Shown: in pieces, positions 43,736 to 53,641 of the stretch
Numbering within the stretch: the first letter of the stretch is position 1
Layout of the letters: each line of letters begins with the position of its first letter
NCBI GenBank assembly: GCA_002027195.1
Contig: MWJO01000053.1
Coordinates: 1-54,037 of the forward strand
Source of the DNA: Streptomyces sp. GKU 895
Lineage (GTDB): Bacteria; Actinomycetota; Actinomycetes; Streptomycetales; Streptomycetaceae
Direction: 5' to 3'
DNA: 54,037 bases
Notes under the pieces: model-generated
What the model was told of the DNA's origin: nothing
The model's input: only the letters and a program-made list of their open reading frames with translations
Database searches by the model: none
Program-made: the position numbers and the translations under genes

Positions 43736-44992
43736 ATGAGTGACAGTCCAGCTCCCCTCGCGGATCCCCACCTCGTCTACGACCCCGTGGCGGGCGACGG
43801 CCCCAAGGACGTGGTGATCCTCGGCTCCACCGGCTCGATCGGCACCCAGGCCATCGACCTCGTCCTGCGCAACCCGGACCGCTTCCGGGTCACCGCGCTG
43901 TCCGCCCACGGAGGCCGGGTCTCCCTGCTCGCCGAGCAGGCCCACCGGCTCGGGGTGCGGACCGTCGCGGTCGCCCGCGAGGACGTCGTACCGGCGCTGC
44001 GGGAGTCACTCCAGGCCCGGTACGGCACCGGCGAGCCGCTCCCGGAGATCCTGGCCGGTCCCGAGGCGGCCGGCCAGGTCGCCGCCTCCGACTGCCACAC
44101 CGTCCTCAACGGCATCACCGGCTCGATCGGCCTCGCCCCGACCCTCGCCGCCCTGGAGGCGGGCCGCACCCTCGCGCTCGCCAACAAGGAGTCGCTCATC
44201 GTCGGCGGCCCGCTGGTCAAGGCCCTCGCCAAGCCGGGGCAGATCATCCCGGTCGACTCCGAGCACGCGGCCCTGTTCCAGGCCCTGGCCTCCGGGACCC
44301 GGGCCGACGTGCGCAAGCTGGTCGTCACCGCCTCCGGCGGCCCGTTCCGCGGCCGTACGAAGGACGAACTGGCGAACGTCAGCGTCGAGGACGCCCTCGC
44401 CCACCCCACCTGGGCCATGGGCCCGGTCATCACCATCAACTCCGCGACCCTCGTCAACAAGGGCCTGGAAGTCATCGAGGCACACCTCCTCTACGACATT
44501 CCCTTCGACCGCATTGAGGTCGTCGTGCATCCCCAGTCGTATGTCCACTCGATGGTTGAGTTCACGGACGGATCGACAATCGCCCAGGCGACGCCCCCCG
44601 ACATGCGCGGGCCGATCGCCATCGGCCTCGGCTGGCCCGAGCGCGTCCCCGACGCGGCTCCCGCCTTCGACTGGAGCAAGGCGTCGACGTGGGAGTTCTT
44701 CCCGCTCGACAACGACGCGTTTCCTTCGGTCAACCTTGCGAGGCACGTGGGAGAGCTCGCGGGCACGGCCCCGGCGGTGTTCAATGCCGCCAACGAGGAG
44801 TGCGTGGAGGCGTTCCGGGTCGGCGCGCTGCCCTTCAACGGGATCATGGAGACCGTGACACGCGTCGTGGAGGAGCACGGCACGCCGGCCACGGGAACCT
44901 CGCTCACCGTGTCGGACGTCCTCGAAGCGGAGACCTGGGCCCGCACCCGGGCCCGGGAACTGGCGGCACAGACGGCGGAGGCCCGTGCATGA
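43736..44992 (+). CDS. dxr: 1-deoxy-D-xylulose 5-phosphate reductoisomerase
   Basis: 418 residues. NADPH site ILGSTGSIGTQAIDLV near 28-44; NKESLI, TASGGPFRGR, GPVITINSATLVNKGLEVIEA and HPQSYVHSMVEF carry the metal and substrate ligands. It makes 2-C-methyl-D-erythritol 4-phosphate, the committed step of the MEP isoprenoid pathway. GGGGG lies directly before the ATG, with little spacing. The stop overlaps the ATG of the site-2 protease gene. The order dxr, protease, ispG matches Rv2870c-Rv2869c-Rv2868c of M. tuberculosis. Confidence 0.97.
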   Translation: MSDSPAPLADPHLVYDPVAGDGPKDVVILGSTGSIGTQAIDLVLRNPDRFRVTALSAHGGRVSLLAEQAHRLGVRTVAVAREDVVPALRESLQARYGTGEPLPEILAGPEAAGQVAASDCHTVLNGITGSIGLAPTLAALEAGRTLALANKESLIVGGPLVKALAKPGQIIPVDSEHAALFQALASGTRADVRKLVVTASGGPFRGRTKDELANVSVEDALAHPTWAMGPVITINSATLVNKGLEVIEAHLLYDIPFDRIEVVVHPQSYVHSMVEFTDGSTIAQATPPDMRGPIAIGLGWPERVPDAAPAFDWSKASTWEFFPLDNDAFPSVNLARHVGELAGTAPAVFNAANEECVEAFRVGALPFNGIMETVTRVVEEHGTPATGTSLTVSDVLEAETWARTRARELAAQTAEARA

Positions 44993-46293
44993 CGACCCTG
45001 ATGTTCATCCTCGGCATAGCGGTCTTCGCGTTCGGACTCCTGGTCTCGATCGCGTGGCACGAGCTCGGCCACCTCTCCACGGCCAAGCTCTTCGGCATCC
45101 GCGTGCCCCAGTACATGGTCGGCTTCGGCCCGACCATCTGGTCGAGGAAGAAGGGCGACACGGAGTACGGCGTCAAGGCCATCCCCTTCGGCGGCTACAT
45201 CCGCATGATCGGCATGTTCCCGCCCGGCCCGGACGGCCGCCTGGAGGCCCGCTCCACCTCACCCTGGCGCGGCATGATCGAGGACGCCCGCTCGGCCGCC
45301 TTCGAGGAACTCCAGCCCGGTGACGAGTCCCGCCTCTTCTACACGCGCAAGCCGTGGAAGCGCGTGATCGTCATGTTCGCTGGCCCGTTCATGAACCTGA
45401 TCCTGGCGATCGCCCTGTTCCTGACGGTCCTGATGGGCTTCGGCATCCAGCAGCAGACCACCGACGTCGCCTCGGTCTCCGCGTGCGTGATCTCCCAGAG
45501 CGAGAACCGCGACACCTGCAAGAAGACCGACAAGCCCTCCCCGGCCGCGGCGGCCGGCATGAAGAAGGGCGACAAGATCGTCTCCTTCGCCGGGGTGAAG
45601 ACGGACGACTGGAACACCCTCTCCGACCTCATCCGCGACAGCGCCGGCAAGACGGTCCCGATCGTCGTCGAGCGCGACGGCAAGCAGGTCTCCCTCACTG
45701 CCAGGATCGCGACCAACCTCGTCGCGAAGAAGGACTCCAGCGGGGCCTACGTCCAGGGCGAGTACGTCAAGGCCGGCTTCCTCGGCTTCAGCGCCGCCAC
45801 CGGCGTCGTCAAACAGGACTTCGGCGAGTCGGTGACCTGGATGACGGACCGCGTCGGCGACGCCGTCGACTCCCTCGCCGCCCTGCCCTCCAAGATCCCG
45901 GCCCTGTGGGACGCCGCCTTCGGCGACGGCCCCCGCGAACCGGACTCCCCGATGGGCGTGGTCGGCGCGGCCAGGGTCGGCGGCGAGATCGCCACCCTCG
46001 ACATCCCCGCGTCCCAGCAACTGGCGATGTTCGTGATGCTCCTCGCGGGCTTCAACCTCTCCCTGTTCCTGTTCAACATGCTCCCGCTGCTGCCGCTCGA
46101 CGGCGGCCACATCGCGGGCGCCCTGTGGGAGTCGCTGCGCCGCAACCTGGCCAAGCTCTTCCGCCGCCCCGACCCGGGCCCGTTCGACGTGGCGAAGCTG
46201 ATGCCGGTGGCCTACGTCGTGGCGGGCATCTTCATCTGCTTCACGGTCCTGGTCCTCATCGCGGACGTCGTCAACCCGGTGAGAATCTCCTAG
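44989..46293 (+). CDS. Site-2 intramembrane metalloprotease (RseP/Rip1 family)
   Basis: 434 residues. The zinc site HELGH is at 24-28 in the first membrane helix, the third ligand region is NMLPLLPLDGGHI near the C-terminus, and a PDZ domain (GMKKGDKIVSFAGVKTDDWNTLSDLI) lies at about 185-245. Four membrane segments are visible. Such proteases cut anti-sigma factors and other membrane proteins after a first cleavage. The ATG overlaps the dxr stop (ATGA), a coupling conserved in actinobacteria though the functions differ. A terminator hairpin follows. Confidence 0.96.
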   Translation: MTTLMFILGIAVFAFGLLVSIAWHELGHLSTAKLFGIRVPQYMVGFGPTIWSRKKGDTEYGVKAIPFGGYIRMIGMFPPGPDGRLEARSTSPWRGMIEDARSAAFEELQPGDESRLFYTRKPWKRVIVMFAGPFMNLILAIALFLTVLMGFGIQQQTTDVASVSACVISQSENRDTCKKTDKPSPAAAAGMKKGDKIVSFAGVKTDDWNTLSDLIRDSAGKTVPIVVERDGKQVSLTARIATNLVAKKDSSGAYVQGEYVKAGFLGFSAATGVVKQDFGESVTWMTDRVGDAVDSLAALPSKIPALWDAAFGDGPREPDSPMGVVGAARVGGEIATLDIPASQQLAMFVMLLAGFNLSLFLFNMLPLLPLDGGHIAGALWESLRRNLAKLFRRPDPGPFDVAKLMPVAYVVAGIFICFTVLVLIADVVNPVRIS

Positions 46294-46308
46294 CCATACG
46301 GCGTTCAC

Positions 46309-46339
46309 GACGACCCGGCACGCTTCGTGCCGGGTCGTC
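46309..46339. terminator. Hairpin terminator after the site-2 protease gene
   Basis: A perfect 14-bp stem (46309-46322 with 46326-46339) with a tight loop, followed by TTCGTT. It should separate dxr-protease transcription from ispG. Confidence 0.8.
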
Positions 46340-46463
46340 TTCGTTCGGGTGGCTCCGTGGGACGGATGTGCTCCGGCCCGCGCGCGTGCCGTAATCTCGA
46401 AGCCTGGAGCCCACTGTTCCGTTGGCGCCGGACCTTGATCCACGACTTGGGGTTGCACAGCAG

Positions 46464-47621
<1,158 letters not shown>

Positions 47622-47641
47622 GGGACCTGGCTGCAACGCCT

Positions 47642-47673
47642 TAGGGGCGCGGGGAACTGCGCGACCGGCCACA
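47642..47673 (+). repeat. Interspersed repeat, copy C
   Basis: Carries the core GCGCGGGGAACTGCGCGAC 21 bp past the ispG stop, in the same orientation as copy B. Its position after a gene and the internal GCGC symmetry suggest a structured transcript end. Confidence 0.85.
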
Positions 47674-47839
47674 CACAACCCGCACCCGCGAACTGCACGC
47701 AACCCCCCGATCTATTGGGCGCCCGGCAACGCGAACCCCGGGCACCCGATAGCACCCGGCACCACCACAGGGCGACGCTGCTCAGCTTCCGCGGGTACAG
47801 TGCGGAGATCAGCGCAGTCCCCAGTGTGAGGCCCCGCCC

Positions 47840-48688
47840 GTGTTGACCCAGACGACCTCCCGGGTCCTCGAACCGAGCGACCTGGACGCCGCGCTCGCCG
47901 TCCTCGACCGCGAGCCGGTCGCGAACGCCTTCGTGACCTCCCGCGTACAGGTCGCCGGCCTCGACCCATGGCGGCTCGGCGGCGAGATGTGGGGCTGGTA
48001 CGAGGACGGCCTGCTGACCTCCCTCTGCTACGCCGGCGCCAACCTGGTCCCCATCTGCGCCACCCCGCGAGCCGTCCGCGCCTTCGCCGACCGCGCCCGG
48101 CGCGCGGGCCGCCGCTGCTCCTCGATCGTCGGCCCCGCGGAACCCACCGCGGAGCTGTGGCGGCTGCTGGAACCCAGCTGGGGCCCGGCCCGTGACGTCC
48201 GCGCCCACCAGCCCCTGATGGTCACCGACCGGCCCTCCGCCGACATCGCCCCCGATCCGTACGTCCGCCGCATCCGCAAGGACGAGATGGAGACGATCAT
48301 GCCGGCGTGCGTGGCGATGTTCACCGAGGAGGTCGGCGTCTCCCCGATGGCCGGTGACGGCGGACTCCTCTACCAGGCCCGGGTCGCCGAACTCGTGGGC
48401 TCCGGCCGCTCGTTCGCCCGCCTCGACGCCGACGGCAAGGTCGTCTTCAAGGCGGAGATCGGCGCCGCGACCGACCGCGCCTGCCAGATCCAGGGCGTGT
48501 GGGTGGCCCCCGAATACCGCGGCCAGGGCTACGCGGCCCCCGGCATGTCGGCGGTCCTGCGCTACGCCCTCGCGGACGTGGCCCCGGTGGTCAGCCTGTA
48601 CGTGAACGACTTCAACACGGCGGCGCGACGGACGTACCGACGGGTGGGCTTCGAAGAGGTCGGCGCGTTCATGAGCGTCCTGTTCTGA
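47840..48688 (+). CDS. GNAT acetyltransferase with DUF4081 N-terminal domain
   Basis: 282 residues from GTG. The N-terminal half (LDREPVANAFVTSRVQVAGLDPWRLGGEMWG) is the DUF4081 domain and the C-terminal half is a GNAT fold with the acetyl-CoA motif VWVAPEYRGQGYAAPGM and VNDFNTAARRTYRRVGFEEVG. The same protein type follows ispG in mycobacteria (Rv2867c). The substrate is unknown. A TACAGT element about 45 bp upstream of the start could be a -10 box. Confidence 0.9.
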   Translation: MLTQTTSRVLEPSDLDAALAVLDREPVANAFVTSRVQVAGLDPWRLGGEMWGWYEDGLLTSLCYAGANLVPICATPRAVRAFADRARRAGRRCSSIVGPAEPTAELWRLLEPSWGPARDVRAHQPLMVTDRPSADIAPDPYVRRIRKDEMETIMPACVAMFTEEVGVSPMAGDGGLLYQARVAELVGSGRSFARLDADGKVVFKAEIGAATDRACQIQGVWVAPEYRGQGYAAPGMSAVLRYALADVAPVVSLYVNDFNTAARRTYRRVGFEEVGAFMSVLF

Positions 48689-48734
48689 ACCCTCGAAGTG
48701 CCCGGCCTCTGAAACCCTCGAAGTCCCCGGCCTC
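48686..48734 (+). repeat. Short tandem direct repeat after the GNAT gene
   Basis: Two copies of about 24 bp (beginning TGAACCCTCGAAGTGCCC at 48686 and TGAAACCCTCGAAGTCCC at 48710), each ending CCGGCCTC. The first copy contains the stop codon. No function is apparent. Confidence 0.65.
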
Positions 48735-48764
48735 GTCCGGCGAACCGCCCTGTACGCTCCCCAC

Positions 48765-49334
48765 ATGCGATTCCCCGGTCACGGACACCGCCGCCACCCC
48801 GACGACGACATCGTGATCGGCCCCTTGGACCTCTCCGCCCGCGTCGACGAGGCCCTCGCCGTCCAGGCCGTCGCCTTCGGACTCGGTGCCGACGAGGTCG
48901 CCGTACGACGTCAGATCGTCCTGCGCCACATGACGTACCCGGGCGCACGGGCCCTCGGTGCCACCGCGGCGGGCCGTCTCGTGGGTTTCGTCTACGGCAT
49001 GCCCAACGACCGCGCCCACTGGTGGTCCACGGTCGTGGAGCCGTACCTCCGTGCCCAGGGCCACGAGACCTGGCTGGACGACTCCTTCGTGATCACGGAG
49101 CTGCACGTCCACCCGCACCACCAGAACCAGGGCATCGGCCGCTCCCTGATCACCACGATCACCGACGGCGCCACCGAACCCCGCTCGATCCTCTCCGCGA
49201 TCGACACCGACAGCCCGGCCCGCGGCCTCTACCACTCGCTCGGCTACCAGGACCTGGCCCGCCAGGTCCTTTTCCCGAGCGCCCCGAAGCCGTACGCGGT
49301 GATGGGCGCACCCCTGCCGCTGCGCCGCCGATAA
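48765..49334 (+). CDS. GNAT-family acetyltransferase
   Basis: 189 residues. The acetyl-CoA site is ELHVHPHHQNQGIGRSLI (about 122-139), and ARGLYHSLGYQDL is the usual GNAT end motif. Two acetyltransferase genes thus lie in tandem before proS. The substrate is unknown. The ATG has no strong ribosome-binding site (CGCTCCCCAC upstream). Confidence 0.85.
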   Translation: MRFPGHGHRRHPDDDIVIGPLDLSARVDEALAVQAVAFGLGADEVAVRRQIVLRHMTYPGARALGATAAGRLVGFVYGMPNDRAHWWSTVVEPYLRAQGHETWLDDSFVITELHVHPHHQNQGIGRSLITTITDGATEPRSILSAIDTDSPARGLYHSLGYQDLARQVLFPSAPKPYAVMGAPLPLRRR

Positions 49335-49408
49335 CCGATTTCCACCACAACCGGCCCCCCGGCTAACCTCCTAGCCATCACCGTTTTCCCGGCAGGAGTA
49401 CGAGAACC

Positions 49409-51112
49409 ATGGCCAACGCACCGGTCCAGCGCATGTCCCAGTTGATGGCGAAGACGCTGCGCGACGACCCGGCGGACGCCGAGGTCCTCAGCCACAAGCT
49501 CCTCGTCCGCGCCGGCTACGTCCGCCGCACCGCCGCCGGCATCTGGAGCTGGCTGCCCCTCGGCATGCGGGTCCTGCGCAACGTGGAGCGGGTGGTCCGT
49601 GAGGAGATGGACGCCATCGGCGCCCAGGAGGTGCTGCTCCCCGCCGTCCTGCCGCGCGAGCCGTACGAGGCGACCGGCCGCTGGGAGGAGTACGGCCCCG
49701 AGCTGTTCCGCCTCCAGGACCGCAAGGGCGGCGACTACCTCCTCGGCCCGACCCACGAGGAGATCTTCACCCTGCTGGTGAAGGACCAGGCGTCCTCCTA
49801 CAAGGACCTGCCGGTCATCCTCTACCAGATCCAGAACAAGTACCGCGACGAGGCCCGCCCGCGGGCCGGTGTCCTGCGCGGCCGTGAGTTCCTGATGAAG
49901 GACTCGTACTCCTTCGACACCGAGGACGAGGGCCTGGCCCGGTCCTACGCGCTGCACCGCCAGGCCTACCAGAAGATCTTCACGCGCCTCGGCCTCGACT
50001 ACCGCATCTGCGCCGCCACCGCGGGCGCGATGGGCGGCTCGAAGTCGGAGGAGTTCCTGGCCCCGGCCGGCGCCGGCGAGGACACCTTCGCCGACTGTCC
50101 GAACTGCGACTTCGCGGCGAACACCGAGGCGATCTCCTACGAGCTCAAGCCGGTGGACGGATCCGCCGTACCCGCCGCCGAGGACATCCCGACCCCCGAC
50201 ACCCCCACCATCGAGACCCTCGCCGCCCAGCTCGGCGTCCCGGCCTCCGCGACCCTGAAGAACCTCCTCGTGAAGGTCGACGGCGAGATCGTGGCCGTCG
50301 GTGTCCCCGGCGACCGTGAGGTCGACATGGACAAGGTCGAGGCGCACTTCGCCCCGGCCGTCGTCGAGATGGTCACCGAGGCCGACTTCGCGGGCCGCCC
50401 GGACCTCGTCCGCGGCTACGTCGGACCGCAGGGCCTGGGGGAGAAGGTCACGTACATCGCCGACCCGCGCGTGGCCCCCGGCACCGCGTGGATCACCGGC
50501 GCCAACAAGGTGAACACCCACACCAAGAACGTCGTCGCGGGCCGGGACTTCGAGGTCGCCGAGTACGTCGACGTCGTGGTCGTGCAGGACGGCGACCCGT
50601 GCCCCAAGTGCGGCACCGGCCTCGTCCTGGACCGGGCGATCGAGATCGGCCACATCTTCCAGCTGGGCCGCAAGTACGCCGACGCCCTCAAGCTCGACGT
50701 CCTCGGCCAGCAGGGCAAGCCGGTCCGCGTGACCATGGGCTCCTACGGCATCGGCGTCACCCGCGCGGTCGCGGCCATCGCCGAGCAGACCGCCGACGAG
50801 CAGGGCCTGTGCTGGCCCGCGGAGGTCGCCCCGGCCGACGTCCACGTGGTGGCCGCGGGCAAGGCCCTCCAGACCGAGCTGGCCCTGGAGGTCTCCGAGA
50901 AGCTGCGCGCCGCGGGCCTGCGGGTCCTGGTCGACGACCGCCCGGGCGTCTCCCCGGGCGTGAAGTTCACGGACGCCGAGCTCATCGGCGTACCGAAGAT
51001 CCTTGTCGCGGGCCGCCGTTCCGCCGAGGGCGTCCTGGAGCTGAAGGACCGCAAGACCGGTGAGCGCGAGGAGCTGACGGTCGACGAGGCGATCGCCCGG
51101 CTGTCCGCCTGA
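49409..51112 (+). CDS. proS: Prolyl-tRNA synthetase, bacterial type
   Basis: 567 residues, ATG with AGGAG upstream. Class II motifs: the motif 2 region KYRDEARPRAGVLRGREFLMKDSYSFD and motif 3 GSYGIGVTRAVAAI. A full INS editing domain (about 225-400, including TLKNLLVKVDGEIVAVGVPGDREV) removes misacylated alanine. The C-terminal anticodon-binding domain follows (DVHVVAAGKALQTELALEVSEKLRAAGLRVLVDDRP). Attaches proline to tRNA-Pro in the cytoplasm; expected to be essential. No frame problems. Confidence 0.98.
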   Translation: MANAPVQRMSQLMAKTLRDDPADAEVLSHKLLVRAGYVRRTAAGIWSWLPLGMRVLRNVERVVREEMDAIGAQEVLLPAVLPREPYEATGRWEEYGPELFRLQDRKGGDYLLGPTHEEIFTLLVKDQASSYKDLPVILYQIQNKYRDEARPRAGVLRGREFLMKDSYSFDTEDEGLARSYALHRQAYQKIFTRLGLDYRICAATAGAMGGSKSEEFLAPAGAGEDTFADCPNCDFAANTEAISYELKPVDGSAVPAAEDIPTPDTPTIETLAAQLGVPASATLKNLLVKVDGEIVAVGVPGDREVDMDKVEAHFAPAVVEMVTEADFAGRPDLVRGYVGPQGLGEKVTYIADPRVAPGTAWITGANKVNTHTKNVVAGRDFEVAEYVDVVVVQDGDPCPKCGTGLVLDRAIEIGHIFQLGRKYADALKLDVLGQQGKPVRVTMGSYGIGVTRAVAAIAEQTADEQGLCWPAEVAPADVHVVAAGKALQTELALEVSEKLRAAGLRVLVDDRPGVSPGVKFTDAELIGVPKILVAGRRSAEGVLELKDRKTGEREELTVDEAIARLSA

Positions 51113-51127
51113 CCCGCCTGCCGTCCG

Positions 51128-51169
51128 GCCCGTTCCCCGTCCGCGCACTCCGCAGGACCGGGGACGGGC
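51128..51169. terminator. Imperfect hairpin after proS
   Basis: GCCCGTTCCCCGTCC (51128-51142) can pair imperfectly with GGACCGGGGACGGGC (51155-51169). It lies between the convergent proS and the small gene at 51190. Confidence 0.45.
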
Positions 51170-51189
51170 CGACGCGTGCCCGGTCCGGG

Positions 51190-51435
51190 TCAGCCGGCTT
51201 CCGCTCCGTGGACGCAGGGGAACAGTTCCCGGGGAAGCTCCACACGCATCCCGCAGAAGCAGCGCAGCGGGCCGCCGCGGGAAGTGGGGGCGCCGAGATC
51301 GACGATGAGGATGTCCGCCACCTCCCGCAGCGCATCACCCGTGGAGGCACTTCGGGAGACTCGGATGCTGACCTCGTCCGAGTCCCAGACCGCGATGCTC
51401 GCCAGACCGTCGGCAACGGCAATGTGGACGCACAC
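51190..51435 (-). CDS. Small protein of unknown function
   Basis: 81 residues from GTG 51435, supported by GGGGAG six bases upstream. No signal peptide or membrane segment. The sequence alternates Val/Ile with acidic residues (VADGLASIAVWDSDEVSIRVSRSA), then has a Cys-x-Cys pair (RCFCGMRVELP) and another Cys near the end (FPCVHGAEAG), which could bind a metal. I do not recognise a family. It is on the same strand as the XRE-type regulator, 190 bp further on, and may form part of the same accessory cassette. Confidence 0.6.
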   Translation of the reverse strand: MCVHIAVADGLASIAVWDSDEVSIRVSRSASTGDALREVADILIVDLGAPTSRGGPLRCFCGMRVELPRELFPCVHGAEAG

Positions 51436-51624
51436 AACTGTCTCCCCAGGAAAGCGCTACGGCATGAGCGTTCCGCTCCGGGAGGCCAGCGGCTGACTGA
51501 TGGTACCGACGGCGGCCGGATGCATGCACTGTTTCGGCATATTCACCCGTCGCATCCGGACCGTGCGTCACAACCGGCGGATGTCGGCGCGACCGGCCGG
51601 GCAGCCGGTCGCGCGGCGCTGGCC

Positions 51625-52047
51625 TCACACGATGCGACTGACCTGAAGCATCGCCTCGGCGTCCTTCAGTAGTGCGCGCTGACGTGCCTCCGGCAATTGC
51701 CGGTAGAGCTTCAGGAGCCGGGCCTCGCGCTCGTCCGCGCTGGGGCCCGGCACGGGGCGGCCGACCGCCTCGAAGAACTCCTTCGGCGTCGTGCGGACGC
51801 CCCAGCGCCGGAACACCTCGACCATGACACGGAGTTTCTCCGGGTCGATGCGCGAGGTGCCGCGGGTGCGGTTCATCCAGGCGTTGAGCGTCGGGTAGGC
51901 GATGCCGGTCTCCGCCGCCAGGTCCTTCTGGGTCCTGTCCGGCACCTGTGCCAGCAGACGTTCGAGCAGGGCCGCCAGATCCTCGTCACGGCGCGGCGGG
52001 TCCTGGCCGGTCTCGGGGGATGCTGGGCGGCTCGCCTCGTTCGTCAC
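51625..52047 (-). CDS. Helix-turn-helix (XRE/Cro-like) regulator
   Basis: 140 residues. An acidic/Pro-rich N-terminus is followed by a helix-turn-helix at about 38-75 (RTQKDLAAETGIAYPTLNAWMNRTRGTSRIDPEKL). The C-terminal helical part ends QLPEARQRALLKDAEAMLQVSRIV. It is divergent from the sigma-factor operon across a 227-bp region that contains repeated ATCTAC elements, the likely binding sites. Probable local DNA-binding regulator; neither ligand nor target is known. Confidence 0.85.
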   Translation of the reverse strand: MTNEASRPASPETGQDPPRRDEDLAALLERLLAQVPDRTQKDLAAETGIAYPTLNAWMNRTRGTSRIDPEKLRVMVEVFRRWGVRTTPKEFFEAVGRPVPGPSADEREARLLKLYRQLPEARQRALLKDAEAMLQVSRIV

Positions 52048-52070
52048 GCCTCCGAGGATCGGTCATCGTT

Positions 52071-52211
52071 ATCTACAAGCGCAAGTAGATCGCAGATCGG
52101 GCCTGTGGGGGTCCCGTGTGCACGCCGTAACTCTCCTGTCACAGAAGCACCTTGACACGATCTACATCTACATGAAGACTGCGGAGCGCATCCGGAATCT
52201 ACATCTACATG
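52071..52211. promoter_or_regulatory. ATCTAC repeat cluster in the divergent promoter
   Basis: An imperfect palindrome ATCTACaaGCGCaaGTAGAT lies at 52071-52090, 24 bp before the regulator start. Two exact copies of ATCTACATCTACATG lie at 52160-52174 and 52197-52211, 37 bp apart. TTGACA (52152-52157), a -35-like hexamer, precedes the first. Six ATCTAC hexamers (one inverted) in 140 bp suggest cooperative operator binding. Confidence 0.6.
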
Positions 52212-52274
52212 GATAACGAAGATACGGGGCTTGCCGCTCCGCACCTCTGCATCGATGCCGACGGGAGAGCGATC

Positions 52275-52861
52275 ATGTCGTTACCGGCCCACCCCATCGT
52301 CCCGGCCACCCCGGAACCCGAACTGGTCACACGTGCTCGCGCCGGGGACCGTGAGCGTTCGCCGCGCTGTACCACCAGCACTACCGCGCCGTGTACGGCT
52401 TCCTCCTCGTCCGGACGCGCAACAGACATCTGGCGGAGGACCTGACCCAGGAGGCCTTCGTCCGCGCCCTGCGCCGGATCGACGGCTTCACCTGGCAGGG
52501 CGTCGCCTTCGCCGGCTGGCTCACCACCATCGCCAAGAACCTCTGGCTCGACGAACTCGGCCGTGGCCGGACCCGGTGGGAGACCCCGGTCGGGGAGTTC
52601 GACGACCCCCGCGGGGTGAGCACCGGCACGGGAGACCGGGTCCCGCGCGACCTGGAGGCTGTCGAGGCACGGGAAACCGTCCGCGCCGCCCTGAAAACCC
52701 TCAACGCCCGGCAGCGGCACTGTGTGGAGCTGCGTTACCTGGACGAACTCACCCCGCAGGAAACGGCGTTGGTGACGGGACAGACGGTCGGAGCCGTGCG
52801 CACGCTCACCTGCCGGGCCCTGCTGAAGCTGCGCTGGTCCATCGGGGCGGTGTCCGCGTGA
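52275..52861 (+). CDS. Sigma-70 family (ECF-type) sigma factor with TTA codon (frame broken at 52356)
   Basis: About 195 residues from ATG 52275 (GGGAGAG upstream) when one missing G is restored at 52356 (GAG-G-CGTTC, giving DREAFAALYHQHYRAVYGFLLVRT). Region 2 continues DLTQEAFVRALRRIDGF, and region 4 is LNARQRHCVELRYLDELTPQETALVTGQTVGAVRTLTCRALLKLR. Codon 3 is TTA (52281-52283), read in Streptomyces only by the bldA tRNA, so translation may be delayed until differentiation. ATG 52209 in the same frame is possible but has no ribosome site. No anti-sigma factor gene is recognised beside it. The stop overlaps the next GTG. Confidence 0.82.
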
Positions 52862-53382
52862 ACAGCAACCTCACCCATGCCGCCGGCGTGATCCGCGCCG
52901 TCCTGGGGTCCGTCCCGCCGGAACAGGCGGCGGCCGTCGCCCACGCGCTCGACTGCGCCCGGCTCCTCGTCGACCCCCGCCGCCCCCCGGGCACCCTCCT
53001 GTACCGCACACCCGGCGGAGGCTGGTCCCGCTTCCCGCGTCCGCTGACCGAGCTGGAGCGCAAGGCGCTGGACTGGGACGCCGCCTGTGCGCGGGCGCGG
53101 CAGGTCGCCCAGGTCATCGGCCGCCATCTCGCCGGCCATCTGAACCCCACCGACATCCGCGTCGACGGCGACCGGGTACGGGTCGTGCTCCGCGTCGACG
53201 GGCCCACGCAATGGACCCGCTGGCGCGCCTACTTCGGCATCACGATCGTCGGCGAGGGCACCCGCCCGCACACCGTGATCGGCGAGGATGCGGGACGGCG
53301 TGCGCATGACGGTGGTGGCTCACGGAGCCGCGGCGACACGCCCTCCGCCGCCCACCGCCCGACCCGCCCTTCCGCATGGTGA
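52858..53382 (+). CDS. Protein of unknown function coupled to the sigma factor
   Basis: 174 residues as written, from a GTG overlapping the sigma-factor stop (GTGA). It has an N-terminal helical part (GVIRAVLGSVPPEQAAAVAHALDCARLLVDP), then TLLYRTPGGGWSRFPRPLTELERKALDWDAACARARQVAQVIGRHL and a beta-rich stretch (DIRVDGDRVRVVLRV). The last 25 or so residues (GRRAHDGGGSRSRGDTPSAAH) look like out-of-frame sequence and overlap the next gene by 77 bp. One lost base would instead end the gene at TGA 53307-53309, overlapping the next ATG. No family recognised. Confidence 0.6.
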   Translation: MNSNLTHAAGVIRAVLGSVPPEQAAAVAHALDCARLLVDPRRPPGTLLYRTPGGGWSRFPRPLTELERKALDWDAACARARQVAQVIGRHLAGHLNPTDIRVDGDRVRVVLRVDGPTQWTRWRAYFGITIVGEGTRPHTVIGEDAGRRAHDGGGSRSRGDTPSAAHRPTRPSAW

Positions 53383-53641
53383 CCGGGTCTACGACCTGGC
53401 GCTCGCTGCGCGACGCGCACGGGACGTCTGGTACTTCCAGGGGTGCAGGCGTCAGGACGGCATGCCGCTGATGTCCGTGGACGGCCGGCCCGAGCGCTGC
53501 TCCCTGGCCAACGTGGCGGCCCACCTGGGACCGCTGACACCGGTACGGGCCGTGTCCCCGGACGACGTGGACCCCGCGGCGTCGGCGCTCGCCCCGGTAC
53601 CGGCGCCGCCCGCGTACGGACCGGCGGGACCGGTCCGATGA
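53306..53641 (+). CDS. Small protein of unknown function in the WhiB operon
   Basis: 111 residues from ATG 53306. After a Pro/Ala-rich start it reads HGDRVYDLALAARRARDVWYFQGCRRQDGMPLMSVDGRPERCSLANVAAHLGPLTPV, with two Cys, then a Pro/Ala-rich tail. Its stop overlaps the ATG of the WhiB-like gene (ATGA), which supports it as a real gene. No family recognised. Confidence 0.55.
   Translation: MTVVAHGAAATRPPPPTARPALPHGDRVYDLALAARRARDVWYFQGCRRQDGMPLMSVDGRPERCSLANVAAHLGPLTPVRAVSPDDVDPAASALAPVPAPPAYGPAGPVR

Noticed and set aside
51208..51672. 154-codon plus-strand frame opposite the small gene at 51190
   Set aside because: The minus-strand gene has a good ribosome site and a protein-like sequence; the plus frame has neither.
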